The position numbers were made by a program, and so were the translations under genes. The notes beneath the pieces were generated by a model, which did no database searches, was not told the origin of the DNA, and worked only from the letters and a program-made list of their open reading frames with translations. A stretch of DNA of 64,000 nucleotides from Citrus sinensis (Eukaryota; Streptophyta; Magnoliopsida; Sapindales; Rutaceae): the NCBI RefSeq assembly GCF_022201045.2, contig NC_068557.1, forward strand, positions 25,273,501-25,337,500, read 5' to 3'. Of this stretch, positions 1-11,901 are shown in pieces. The stretch's first letter is position 1, and each line of letters begins with the position of its first letter.

Positions 1-680
1 CAATGTCATACGTGATTTATCTTCAAATACGGGATCATTGCAAACTCTTGAGAGGATCAAACCATCAGTGGTGGGTCAGCCAACACTCAATAGTAATGAC
101 TTTGCAGCTGCAGGTAATGTGACACAAACAATTTCACCAAATTTCTGAGAGTGCTGCAGCTCTCAAATTGCGTGTTTAGCAACTTTAAGATTAATAGGCT
201 TGTAGCGAGATTCGATTAATCATCTCAAACTGGACTAATGTTGATCATATTTATAGGGAAAACACAAGGAGCAGGTACTGTGCAAGTTGAAAATGCTTCG
301 GGAATTTCAAGCAATGTGGCTAATTCAGGAAAATCTCTAAAGCAATTCTCTGAGGGAAATCAGGAAGTGAAAGCCATTGCAGTTCTGGAACCTCCAGCAG
401 CCAGTTCAGTTAATGCAGGAAAGTCTGCCTATGCTGCCCTGTTGAAATTTCTTGACGAAGATGAAGAAGAAATCAGAGCTGGTTTAGGTGGTGAGCTGAA
501 ACCAGCTGATCTTGACCGATACTGTGAATGGCTCAGAGAAGCCTTAATGGAAAAGAGTGAACATTCTGAATGATTCTGTAAGTGCAATTTTGTGAAATTA
601 CACCTCAATATATCTGCCCGTTGATCATTTTTGCTAATAAAGCATGTCACTTATACATATTCGTTTTAGGCTCGTTTAGC
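1..680 (+). CDS. 3' end of an unrecognised gene (last coding exons)
   Basis: Two exons can be read on the plus strand. The first (1-113) is entered in frame 2 and encodes a Ser/Asn-rich stretch. It ends at a good donor (G|GTAATG at 114). The second starts after TATAG at 257 and stays open to TGA at 571-573, ending in an acidic segment with LKPADLDRYCEWLREAL. The splice phases agree (one leftover base, GGG codon at the junction). A poly(A) signal AATAAA lies at 636-641, so this is probably the true gene end. I do not recognise the protein: the tail is acidic and helical-looking, with no catalytic motif visible. A further open stretch at 670-768 (ARLAADGASILQWIEHR) follows a plausible acceptor but does not join in phase with the 577|578 donor. 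Function unknown. Confidence 0.6.
636..641 (+). promoter_or_regulatory. Poly(A) signal AATAAA
   Basis: Canonical hexamer 63 bases after the TGA of the gene fragment at the left edge. It supports transcription ending here on the plus strand. Confidence 0.5.
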
Positions 681-1067
681 AGCAGATGGAGCCTCAATAC
701 TTCAGTGGATAGAGCATAGAGGTCTGGATGGCACGCATCAAATATTTTTGAAGCTAAAAACCAGTTGAAAATCGACAGAAACGATAGCTACAAACTAAGA
801 AAAATATGACATTAGAAAGTTTTAATTACCATACTGTACATTTAACTATACCGAGAAACTTGTAAATTTTTTACAACATTTGGTATGTAATAATTTCAAT
901 CTTCTAACATTTGATATCAACTAGTTGCAATCTAGCTTAATGCTAATCTGTTATAAAGTGTGCAGCAGCTTCTAAATCATTGATAGTCATGTAACATGAG
1001 ACAGTAAGTGAAGCCAGATGGCAAGTAACATTTCTATCCCATATTCAGTACTGCATTTGCAAATGGC

Positions 1068-1895
1068 CAAGAGTAGAGGTTGCCAATGGGCCGACTGGCT
1101 CGTGCCATGGTACTAGTGCGACAGTGTCCGTACATCACAGCATGTGGGCTGAGAATTTTAAACACGTGTCCCTTAAAATCACGGTATGATTAGAGATAGG
1201 ATAAATTACGGTACGTGAAAAGACTTGCGATAAACATGTTTAATTAGTGGATTAACACGCGGCCCGTGAATCATCAATAGCATGAGCCAAATAACTTAAA
1301 ATTGAATCTTTTAATTTATTTTATTAGTGTAAGTTTTTTAAATTCATTTAATTCTTAATTTTAAAAAATTGAATTATTTTATGTTTGTAATTTATTAAAT
1401 AAATAAATGATATTATGATTTTAATAAATAAAATTATAGATATTATGATTTAATAAATATATGCATTGATATTATCTTGAATATGATTTACAACTCTATG
1501 TAAATTTAAGTTAACAACTAAGTTAAATTTTAAGAAAAATTTATTGTTGTTGTTATTAAGTATTATCGTGAGGTTTAATTTAGTCGTGAACATTACATTT
1601 TTTTACTATTATTAGTTTTTTATTATTAAATATAAACTTGAGTTTAAACTTTTGATTTTCATTAAAGGCACATGGACAAAAAAAAAAAGAAAAAAGAAAA
1701 AAGAAAAAAGATGGGCTTCAAAAAGGCATGCCAGAACTTGCCTTGTGATCTAAAAAAAAGAGTTTGTCATGCTTTTTCTTTAGTCAGGGCACCCGGTGAA
1801 CTGTGCCATACTAGCCCACGGGCCCTCATAGACTTTCTTTTAATAGTGCTGGTTTGACCCATTGGCACTGGCACGATCCATTCGCCATCTCTACT
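1068..1895. mobile_element. Non-autonomous hAT-like element, diverged
   Basis: The left edge (AGTAGAGGTTGCCAATGG) and the reverse complement of the right edge (AGTAGAGATGGCGAATGG) are imperfect inverted repeats. Both continue inward with GGCTCGTGCC/GATCGTGCC. The interior is AT-rich with no transposase. It shares CACG/GGGCC-rich ends with the element at 8897-9783 and is probably the same family. I could not find a convincing target duplication. Confidence 0.5.
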
Positions 1896-2625
1896 TAATA
1901 GGAATATTTCTTACCTTTGATGAGAAATCAACATTCCATCTATTTCTTAACCTACTTATTTTCACTCAATTTTTGAATTGCTAAATTCCTTTGCTAAAAC
2001 ATTTAGATGCATTTTCCCCTTGCACATGGATGTGTAGAATACTTTTTGTAAATAAAAATTTTCCAATTGTAGTCTTTAAATATAATAAATGAATTATGTT
2101 GATCTTGTATTGCATATGGGGAAAACTGAAGGCCACTTGTACGTACAAATTGTATTCATATTGAGATTATATTATATAAATATTAACTGAGTTATTAGGT
2201 AATCCGTTTATCTTCCGTGTCAAGTTAGGATCTCAATATTTTGACATGATTATTAAATAGATCGTGTTTGGGGTGACTAAAATTTGACACGATAACATGA
2301 CCGGTGACCCATTTTGCCGCTAATCTACTTTGATTGAAACGGGCTTTGTATTGAATATGCTCTTCAAAATTCCAGCGTGACTGGTGTTTTTCTAACTGGG
2401 TTGAACTTTGAAGCTTTTGGCATTGCAGTAATATAGGGTATCTTGATTCATTTCCTATATAGTATTCATCTTGGGCAACTATAAATCAATGGTTTATTAT
2501 CAATTATCAAAGTGAAATTACTTCATTAGCTTCTGAAGCAATCTGAAAAACCTTAATTGTTTGTGTCCTTGTATTACATGTTAGAAATGTTGAATTTTTT
2601 ATTGCTTTTCTTGTATTTACTATAG

Positions 2626-2757
2626 TTGGATGCTTTTTTGCGGAGCTTGGCTGTGCAAAGCCTGATGCAAAAGTTCTGCATGGACTTCTTGTTCCCCAAC
2701 TCAAAGGAAATGGTGCGCCTGGTCCTGGTCCCGCAATTTTTAACTTCGTACGACTTT
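2626..2757 (+). other. Possible orphan exon or gene fragment
   Basis: A stretch of higher GC follows a polypyrimidine tract and TATAG at about 2620. It can be read as [19 protein letters not shown] or, in another frame, as [21 protein letters not shown] recognise neither. It runs into ACCGAACCGAAC-type repeat sequence at 2757-2830. It may be a captured exon or a relic of a gene broken by the neighbouring hAT insertion. Confidence 0.2.
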
Positions 2758-2841
2758 GCAATCCACCGAACCGAACTGAACCGAAGTATTTCAGTTTGAT
2801 TCGATTATGATATTCGAATCGGTTCCATTTCAGTAACAATT

Positions 2842-4228
2842 AGGGATGGCAAAAATTCCCATGGGGACGGGTACCCTCGGAGATTTGCCCCATTCGGGGA
2901 GGGTACGGGGATAATTTTATACCCAATTTTTTATTCGGGGAGGGGACGGGGATGAGGTGGAATCCCCATCCCCTACCCATTTCCCCATTTTAATTTTAAT
3001 TTTTAAAATTACTAATAAATAAATAACAAAATTATAAATATTGGCAAGATATGAGTGGAATTTTGGGTGTGGCATGTATCTTTGATCCAAGGTATAAAAA
3101 CAAGTTCATTGAATATTACTTTTATATGGTTTATGGTGGTGTTAAAGAGTTGTATGTTGGGAAAGTGGTCATCCTTTACCGGGAATTAGTGGAAGAGTAT
3201 TAATTGAAGTTTTCACCAACTGTTTATTGCTTTGATTATACTGGTAGTAGTTCTTCTATTAGATCTACAGGGGATTCTTATAAGAAAGCAACCAAATGGA
3301 TGACAGGTTTTGATGATTATGTAAACAATGGAGATTGTGCAGTTGTTGCAGATAAATTAGATTCATATTTGGATGAAAAAGTTATACCCCGGTGGAAGAT
3401 TTTGATATTTTGAGTTGGTGGAAGACAAATGCTAATAGGTATCCTACATTAGCTCGAATTGCTAGAGATATTTTGGCAATTCCAATTACAACAGTTGCTT
3501 CTGAATTAGCTTTTAGCACCGGTGGTAGAGTTGTGAGCCCACACCGTAACAAACTTCATCCAAGCACATTGGAGGCCTTAATGTGCTGTTAAAGTTGGTT
3601 ACGAGCTTACAATAGCAGTATGAGTTTATTTTATATCGTAATTATATTATACAATTATTAATATTTGCACTTATAAGTTACGTTACTTATATCATTTTCA
3701 TTGTTTTAGGTTTGGAATCTGAGGCTATCTCTCAATTTGCCACATTTCTCGAGGAAGAACAGAAGGAGAAGGACGAGCAGGAGGTAAATAGTTTTATTAA
3801 AAATATTAATTAAGTATCTACATTTATTTCATTTATTTTATTGCCGATGTAAAAAATATTTTTTTTTTCTTTTTATTGTAGGATTATGAAGATTGAGACA
3901 TTGACAAAGATAATTATTTTAATAATTTATATTTTGAATGTGACTTTGTAATGGATCAATATTAATGTAAGATATATTTTAAACTTTATTTTTATCTGAA
4001 TTTTTTATTTTAATATGATTAATTTAAAATCAAAAAAAAAAAATGTATTAGACTATTAATTATTCGGGAACCGGGGACCCTCGGGGATCCCCTGTTATTA
4101 TTCGGGAAGGAGATAAGAATTCTCTCAAGCAATTCTGACGGGGACGGGGAGGGGACGGGGACATACACAAAATATCGGTGATGGGTATGGGGAGATTGGT
4201 CCCCTCCCCTCTCCTCCCCATTGCCATC
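2842..4228 (+). mobile_element. hAT transposon remnant with perfect 8-bp target duplication
   Basis: The ends are AGGGATGGCAA and TTGCCATC, near-matching inverted repeats followed inward by a G-rich/C-rich subterminal zone (GGGGACGGGG repeated). The direct repeat TAACAATT sits exactly at 2834-2841 and 4229-4236, the 8-bp duplication typical of hAT insertion. The 1387-bp interior holds only the C-terminal part of a transposase, so the element has lost its 5' coding half. It lies just downstream of the amino acid permease, and its right end is about 160 bases from that gene's stop codon. Confidence 0.85.
3064..3896 (+). pseudogene. hAT transposase fragment (RNase H-like end and dimerisation domain)
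   Basis: Translation in shifting plus-strand frames gives hAT transposase pieces: VACIFDPRYKNKFIEYYF near 3068, a segment ending in LDSYLDEKV near 3390, and the C-terminal dimerisation domain at 3395-3592 (FDILSWWK, then YPTLARIARDILAIP and the hallmark AFSTGGRVV..HRN). A stop interrupts at about 3200 and there is a frame change near 3400. An acidic tail exon (LESEAISQFATFLEEEQKE) follows AG at 3711. The N-terminal BED finger and most of the catalytic core are missing, so it cannot encode a working transposase. Confidence 0.8.
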
Positions 4229-4387
4229 TAACAATTCGTTATTGTTGGATCTAAATTTAGCAATGATTCAACACATCAGAAAACATACAGAACTCAAAGA
4301 AATTGCAGGAAATGAATGAGAGAACAATAATATATATTGTTTTATTTCCCAAGAGTGAGGATCAATCTACAATACCTACATATAATT

Positions 4388-7300
4388 TTAGCTAGCAATG
4401 TTGGTTATAGGACCTTTAAACCAATGACGAGCACTGAAGATCCAAGCAGATACAGTAAGAATGAGCAAGCCACAAACTGCAACAGGAGTGTAGTTGAGTG
4501 TGTCACTAGTTATTGGGTAGGCCACAGGCAAGGAGAAGAGGACTGAGATTGTTGCCACCCAAAGGACCGCAATCCAACCAACCACGATCCCATAACGCCC
4601 CAAGTTGAAAGGTCCGGGGATGAAGGACTTGCGTGCCAAAGTCACCCTGAAGAAGATGGGTAGGGCATATGCAATGTACAGCCCTATAGTAGCAATAGAT
4701 ACCATGGCTTGAAATGCTACTGCACTTCCAAGATACTGTAAAGGGTTAAAAAGAAACTAGTGAGAGATTAGCAGTTGAAGGAAGAGGAGCAGCACGGCAG
4801 GCTTAGCCAAGACAAGCTGACCAAGTTCACGTCATATTAACAAATCAGAGCATTTTGTTATCACAGGACATAGTGATCTTTTGAAACTGTCATTGAGAAA
4901 AAACAAAACACATAATGACTCAGAACTAAAATCAAAATATTCTCTAGAATTTTTAATTTATGAGTGGAAAGAAGAAAGAAAATAAGATGTATTTGATGTT
5001 TGCATCAGATAGAAAATCAACCATTTTCTGACATGAAGTTAGATGGAGCTTATCTCAATTTTATATCAGCTATTTCTTTGCTATAACCGTAGAAGGGAAA
5101 ACCTGCCACGCAATTTGACAGAAATTCTAAAGCATGGGAATGGAAGGGAGATATCAAATTTCAGAAGGTTATGATAAAAGGAAAAGAAAAAGGTGTGCAT
5201 GTTGCGGAGAAAGAAAGCGAGAGAGACAGGAACATACTGTTAGTGCCATGCAAAATGATATAAATGCAGATAGCCAAACTGCATTTATGGGAATGTCCTG
5301 ACTGTTCACTTCGTGCCAAAATGATGAGAATGGCATGGCTCCATCTCTTGAAAATGCATATGCCATCCTGATAACAAAATGGGGCGCAATATCAAAGATA
5401 TGTAAGAAATTAAATCAATCCAAGTGCGTCTTCAATTTTAAAACAAGTCAAGGCAGAGGTACCTGGAGTTGCTTGTTACTGAACTCATACCACAGAAAAA
5501 TATGGCAACAGCAACCACTCCTAAACAAACAATTCCCCCAACTCCACTGCCAAATCTATTCTTGAATGCCAGATAGAATATTTCCGCAATGGCATAACCA
5601 CCAGCATCATTGTCTTCACTTAAAAGGTTTGGGATGCTGGTAACTGCAAAGGTGATACCGAGTATGTAACCCCATCCAAAAATAATAGATATTCCAATGG
5701 CACTTATTATTCCCTTTGGTCCATTCCTATCAGCATTCTTTGTTTCCTCCGTCTAGAAATAGAAGGTCAAAGGAAGGGTGATAATCAACTTTCAGTTGTG
5801 TGATTAACTAGCAGAAAGGAAGAGAGCTAACATTCTAAGGAATTGGTGGAACAGAAAGAAAGAGAAGACAACCAGAGTTTTTGAAGTCTTCAGTTGATTC
5901 TATTTATAATGCAAGTATAATGTATGATTATCTTTGAGTTGCTCATGGTGTGGTCTAGGGTATGTTTTGGAAGGAGACTGCTCAAAACAGAAAGTGTATT
6001 ACTGCTAAATGTCAAAAGCAAAGTTTTAATGTCTCATATTTTCATGACTTTGCTCTTTAAAAATGTCTTACATTGAATAAATATTGGAAGTTTCTCAAAG
6101 TCAATATCAAGATGTATCAGAGAGAAAGAAGGTTGGATAGATGCAATAAAAGAGCAATACAACTTACCATATGAGCAGATGCATCATAGCCAGTAAGTGT
6201 ATACTGGCTCATTAGAAGACCGAGAACAAATATATAAACTTTACTGTTGATTCCATCACCATTATCAGAGTTGAAGTGAGTGAAAACAAACTTTGCACTG
6301 GCCCTTTCCGTTGAAACAGAGGGAATGAGGATCATAAGAACCATAACACCTAAAATTGCAAAGAACCATCACAACCCAAAAAGCAGGGTTGCCTTAACAA
6401 AAAACATGAAGATTCAGCTGGAGATTGTCCATACCTACAAGATTCCATGCAGCTGCCAGCTGTCCAAAGAAAGACAATATGGAGATAGGAAGGCTGTTTA
6501 TTATTGCGTGAAGGAGCAGAATTCCCCCATGGAAAGCTATAACTACATATTTAGATGCCTCATATCCACCACCATTTTTTCCACCTGTGCTAAGGAGAAT
6601 GATCACCTGAATCATCTGTGCCAACGAGAAATCAACACTGGTTGTAACAGCCCACTGCAATTAAAAGGTTCCGAAATGGTTAGAGCTCATAGCCTATCCT
6701 ATGACATTAAATCAAGTTTCACCTTACGGCAAATCAAAAGAATATCGGGTTTTCAGTACCTGACCAACAATGTTAAACCTGCAAAAGATTAAAAGTATAC
6801 AGATTAGAAGTGATAATTGGAGAAAGCCTAACTTGGATATATCTCTTGTACTGAACCAGCCTGATAAGCAATATATTCAAAATTTTTGGGATGAAGAGAA
6901 ACAAAGGAATGATGCTGGATATTCTACTAAGTCTTGGACTTCGTTTTGACTCAAAAAATTACAAGCCAGTTAAAAAAACTAATAGTGCTTTATCTAATTT
7001 CTACAGAAGAGCTTTGAGTAAAGGAGCGGTAAAAGCATCAAGGGCTAAACAGAGAGTTAGGATGGAAGGTTGCCTATGCGTGTTCTGATCAATCCTGCAA
7101 CAAATGCATAGTTTTGAGTTGTTTAACTATGTTTCATTTCCAGGAACTCTCATTACATTAGCTTATAACAGGAAATTACATCCATCATGAGGATTCAGGA
7201 ACAACATAGAAAATTTAGTGATACCTAAGTCATGCTGCCCCCTAAAGCAAAACATAAAATGAAAAGAAAAAGAATAAAATAAGCAATGCTTGGATTGCTG

Positions 7301-8287
7301 ACTCTTACTGCAGTGGCCAGGCTACATAAGCTCTATGGTAACGGAGGTCAGCATGGACAATCTAAACTAAAGTGAGCAACCTGAAAAACCAAATTACGGA
7401 AATAAAGGAAACAGAAGCAATCTACTTATGCCTAAAATGGATTTTTTTGCACCAATAGGATGATTAAGCAAATCACATGAAAATATAATGCAAACAGAAC
7501 AAGCTTTCTCAGTAACAAATATTTCAAACATCCAGATTCAAGAACATAATGGTTCTCATTTGAGGGACCACTGCAGCTTTATGAGATTTTTTGGATTCAA
7601 CATATCAAATAAATAGTCAATTAACCCCCTTATCTATAGGCGTTAAACATCCAAGTACTCACAAAACTTCAAAATCCAAGCATAAGCACTCAAATTCCCA
7701 AGAAGTCAGAATCATATCAAACACTCACGCAATAGTCTGTGAAATGAAACGTCGACGGATAGAATTATACATCAGAATTGGAAATGAAATTACCAGCCAG
7801 TCATCCAAGAGGCAAAGGGAGCCCATTTAGGGCCAGCAAGCTTTGCACTCCAATAGTAGAGACCACCAGAAGTTGGGTAAGAAGAACAAATCTCAGCCAT
7901 TGACGACCCAACAAACAGAGTGAAAGCACCAGCAATAAGCCAACCATAGACCAGTGAAATTGGTCCACCAAAATTCAACCCTGTATTGTACAGGGTTGTG
8001 ATGCCAGTAAGCACTGATATAATCGAAAACGAAAACGCAAAATTCGACAACATCCTGCAACATCAAACCAAAACAACATCCAGAAACACAACCTCAACAA
8101 AACTGCACCCACCCAGTTCATGTTTAAGACCAAAAACTCAAAACAAGTGAAGGGTTGTTGAGAAACTTTACGAGAGATCACGTTTAAGCTCTTGCTTGTA
8201 GCCAAGCTCATTAAGACGAACATGGCCTGAATCAACAGAAACGCTGCCGTTTGATGTAATATGAGATGGAACACTCAACTTTTCCAT
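4388..8287 (-). CDS. BAT1: BAT1-type bidirectional amino acid transporter / GABA permease (APC superfamily)
   Basis: An amino acid permease predicted to move amino acids across a membrane in either direction; Arabidopsis BAT1 is also described as the mitochondrial GABA permease. Eight exons join in phase to give 521 codons: 8287-8172, 8054-7794, 6778-6760, 6654-6435, 6349-6168, 5752-5463, 5367-5238, 4735-4388. The start is the first ATG of an exon encoding MEKLSVPSH and RLNELGYKQELKRDLS, the typical cytosolic lead-in. Exon 2 holds TM1 (FSIISVLTGITTLY) and the family signature MAEICSSYPTSGGLYYWSA. Later exons give hydrophobic segments consistent with 12 TMs, including GYDASAHM, TEETKNADRNGPKGI and ISIIFGWGYILGITF. 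Exon 3 is only 19 nt. Length matches the family (about 516 aa in Arabidopsis). All splice sites are GT/AG and there are no stops, so the gene looks functional. Confidence 0.93.
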
Positions 8288-8438
8288 TTACGGTCACAGA
8301 AAAAGAGATTCAAGAATCAAAAGAGAGACAGAGAGATAGAGACTGGCTATGAAATTTTTTTTTTTTTTTTTTGGGCTCTTTTAACAAAAAAAAAAACCAA
8401 TCTCCTGATCCCTCCACTCCCGTCTTTCTCGGAAACTC

Positions 8439-8453
8439 TATATTATATATATT
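8439..8453 (-). promoter_or_regulatory. Possible TATA region of the BAT1-type gene
   Basis: A TATATATAATATA-type stretch on the minus strand, about 155 bases upstream of the ATG. The placement is plausible, but the neighbourhood is AT-rich and nothing else pins the start site. Confidence 0.3.
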
Positions 8454-8896
8454 TCTCTGCAAAAATTGTTCTCATGCACCTGTATGTGTGTATGATACAA
8501 AGAAGACTTTTAAGCACACTTTGATATGTGGAAACTGAGCCGCCCAGTAAACTGGCACTTTGACATATGAAGATGGCAGCAATCAGAGACGTGTCTTGAT
8601 GTTCCCACCAAAATTTAATATTCTGTTACTATTCGTTTCTCGGCTGGCATCTGATTTTACTGATTTTATTTTACATTTATGGCAAATAATTATACACTTG
8701 AATCTATTACCCAACCAAAGCTCGAAAATTTGTGTGTTAAAATTTAGAATGCTTTTACTTGTAAGAAGTAAATATATTGGTATTTTGATTACAATGGTAA
8801 AGTAAATAATTTATTTTAATTTTTATTTATCATTTTGAGTTCGTTCTATTTTAATTTTAGTTTAAACGTACCATTAGGATATATGTACTCAAGATT

Positions 8897-9783
8897 AAAG
8901 ATGGCTAAGGCACAGCACGAGCATGCATGTGGGCTAGGCTAAGCCTAGAATTTTTGGCACGCGAACTTTAAAAGTACAATTCGACGAGTCAAAGCACAAT
9001 ATGCGAAAAAGACACGTAATAAGCACGCTTTATTGGTATGTTAGCACGCGGCACATGAGTTATTAATAACACGTGGACCCAAGTATATAAAAATAAAATT
9101 TTTTAATGAAAAATAAATATAAAATATTATGATTTTATAAATATCTTGAAATTAAATTATTTAATATATTTTTTTAGCATAGACTTTTAAAAATTAATTT
9201 AAGTCTTAGTTTAAATAAATATTCTAATTGTTTTATTTTTATAATTAATTAAATAAATAAATAAATATCATGATTTTAATTAATAAAATTATAAATATCA
9301 TGATTTTATAAATGATAAATAAAATTTTTTTATGACATTAATATCATTTATGAAATCATAACTTAGTTAATGGAGATTTGTTTCATTTGTTTCATATTTA
9401 TACACAAAAAAATAAAATTATGAACGAAATATTTTTATGATAAATTAAAGTGAAATTAAATATATAGTTGTGAAATTATGATAAACTGATAATAAAATGT
9501 TAATTTCTCTCTTAATAAAAATTATTATTAGTGTTGTTGTTGTTGTTAAGCTGATGAGTTTAAAAAAGCATGTTAGGCACGTGAGTTTGGATAAAGCATG
9601 TTAAATATGTAAGCTTTTTTTAAGCACGATGGACATATGGGCTTGAGGGAAAAAAGTTAATGAGCTTTTTTTAAGCACAACCTGAGCACGCCACGAGCCA
9701 GACCCTTATAAAAAAATTTGGACCTACCAAGCCCGTGGGCCCTAATGGGCCGTAGTTTGACAGGTCGTGTCTTGACCACCTTT
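8897..9783. mobile_element. Non-autonomous hAT-like element (887 bp)
   Basis: Left edge AAAGATGGCTAAGGCACAG and the reverse complement of the right edge AAAGGTGGTCAAGACACGA form imperfect inverted repeats. They are flanked by ACTCAAGATT (8887-8896) and ACTTAAGATT (9784-9793), a target duplication with one mismatch. The ends are rich in CACG and GGGCC, the middle is AT-rich, and no coding capacity is visible. Confidence 0.65.
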
Positions 9784-9793
9784 ACTTAAGATT

Positions 9794-10708
9794 AGAGAAT
9801 TTAAATAAGGAATGAGAATGATTGGTAATGTTTACTTGTTAAAGTAAGAAAAAATAAGAATGGAATATGTGGAACCCACATATTTTTTTATTAAAGAATG
9901 AGAACTTATTCCATTCCCATACGGTTTCCTTGAACTCGTGATTTTATTCCATAGAATTTTCATAAAATCCAAATTGCCTTAAAAAAATTCTTGTAATAAT
10001 AATAATAAAAAATTATGACAATAATCACTAAGGTTATTCTAGTAACTTATAATAGTCAATTTCTACATTAAGATAAAGTAAACATATCAATAATAATAAA
10101 ACTCATTCTGATTTTAATTTCTATAAACAAAGTTAATAATTTATTATGATTTTTATTCTAATTTTATTCCATTCCCAATTATGGACTAATAAATGAACAA
10201 TTAAAGTTTTGACACAAAAAAATATTCCTTAGCTTGTAATCCAGATACTCTCACTCGTGTCCTCAACCTAAATTGAGGGGTCACTTGAATTTCATAGGAC
10301 TCATTTTTTAAAATGATGATAAATTGTTTTCACATTAAGAGTAGATTTCTAGCACAACGTTTGACAGACCTATGAGTTGGAGGTTAAAAACTTGATCGTG
10401 GGTAACAATAAGCCGCATAGGCCATAGTTATACATACTTGCTGTTAGGATGCCATATGTGATGTGTGGTCGAAGGAGTGAACAGTGACAGAATCTTTCGC
10501 GAAATCCGATGATTTGATAAATAAAGAAATATCTTTGCAGTGGGGTTTTCCTATGCCCATGCTAAACAACTTGTATTTTAGTTTTTAATTTCACGACTTG
10601 GTCCGCAATGCAATCGCCATGTACGAGCTTGTTGGTTGGCTAGAAAGGACATCTTCAATAATAATAAAAAAAAATTTACAGTTTTTCTGTGTGTGTGTAT
10701 ATACATAT
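9794..10708. other. Intergenic spacer, no gene seen
   Basis: AT-rich. A GGAATGAGAATGATTGG segment near 9810 and a diverged inverted counterpart near 10150-10190 (CCATTCCCAATT) suggest another old MITE, but the match is weak. No open frame resembles a protein. Confidence 0.4.
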
Positions 10709-11901
10709 GGGTTCGCCTAAATTAGGTTGAATGTAACTTACGGCTTGGCTGTAAGATTTTGTTCAGTCCCATGTACTCTATGTTATTTATAATTCTTCAT
10801 AAATATTGTAAAATATTTTGGATTGTAAATTTTCGTGTAACTCCTTACACTCAATTTTATTTTATTGAAGCCCTAGAATACGAATTTGCCCCCCTATAAT
10901 TTTAAATTCCCAAAATAATCTCCATTTAATTAAAAAACATAATAATTATTAAATGAATTATAATTATAATTATTATTTTATTATAATCATAAATATAATT
11001 ATATTTTTTAAATAGATGATTATATTTTTTTAACAATATAAAGAGAAGATTGATGGAGAACTTTAAACAATTTGACGTATTCACATATTTATATGTATAT
11101 GCGAGTTAAACATTTATTTATTTATTGTATTCTTTTTGTGAATTGCAAATCATAAGGAAACAATTTTGAGGGAGCAATTAGAGTCACAAGTCCCTAGTAT
11201 TTCTTTTATGTAATAGAATTTATGGAGCCAATTAACGGTTGCAAAAAAAGCCCCATGATGCTAAGAGTTTCAATGGGTGTATTTATAGTAACTCTCCCAA
11301 TGACTTACTTTTTAATTGATATGCAACAGTATCAATATTTTTGTGAATGAAGCTCACACCAATTTCCATTGCCACTTTTGGTGTTGTCTAAACATTTTGG
11401 CATGGCACCATTAATAGAACATCAAAGCAAAAAAAGTTCGAAAAGTTTTGTGATCAAGAGAAAATTAATTGCAATTAATGGAAGTCATTGGAGAAAGTGG
11501 TGCACTATTGAAGAACTTTAAACAAATTAATCGCATAATGTGAGTATGTCAAATCATCAATTTTTAAATAGATGATTATATTTTTTAAAAATATAATCAT
11601 CTATTTAAAACACTATAATTATATTTATGATTATAATAAAATAATAATTATAATTTATTTAATAATTATTATATTTTTTAATTAAGTAGAGGTTATTTTA
11701 AAAATTTATAATTATAGGGGGCGAATTCATACTTTAAGGTTTCAATAAAATAAAATTAAATGTAAGAAGTTAAACGTAATTTTATAATTTAAAAACTTTT
11801 ATAATATTTATAAATAAATTATAAATAACATAAAGTATAAGGGGTTAAATAAAATTTTAGGACCAAACCGTAAGTTATGTTAAACGTAACTTAGGCGGAC
11901 C
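10709..11901. mobile_element. Foldback element with about 325-bp inverted arms
   Basis: The left arm (10709 to about 11035) and right arm (about 11575-11901) are reverse complements with scattered differences. Outer tips are GGTTCGCCTAA and GGTCCGCCTAAG. Further in, both arms carry AACTTACGG, then ATGTTATTTATAATT, then ATAATTATTA-rich DNA and AAATAGATGATTATATTTTT. The centre (about 500 bp) is unique and non-coding. This fits a Mutator-like or foldback MITE. The flanks are GT/TA-rich, so the target duplication cannot be read. Confidence 0.75.

Noticed and set aside
1672..1857. Lys-rich open frame
   Set aside because: Starts in an A-rich tract inside the element at 1068-1895, with no conservation signal.
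6280..6792. Plus-strand open frame of 170 codons
   Set aside because: It overlaps three well-supported minus-strand exons of the permease and is antisense shadow.
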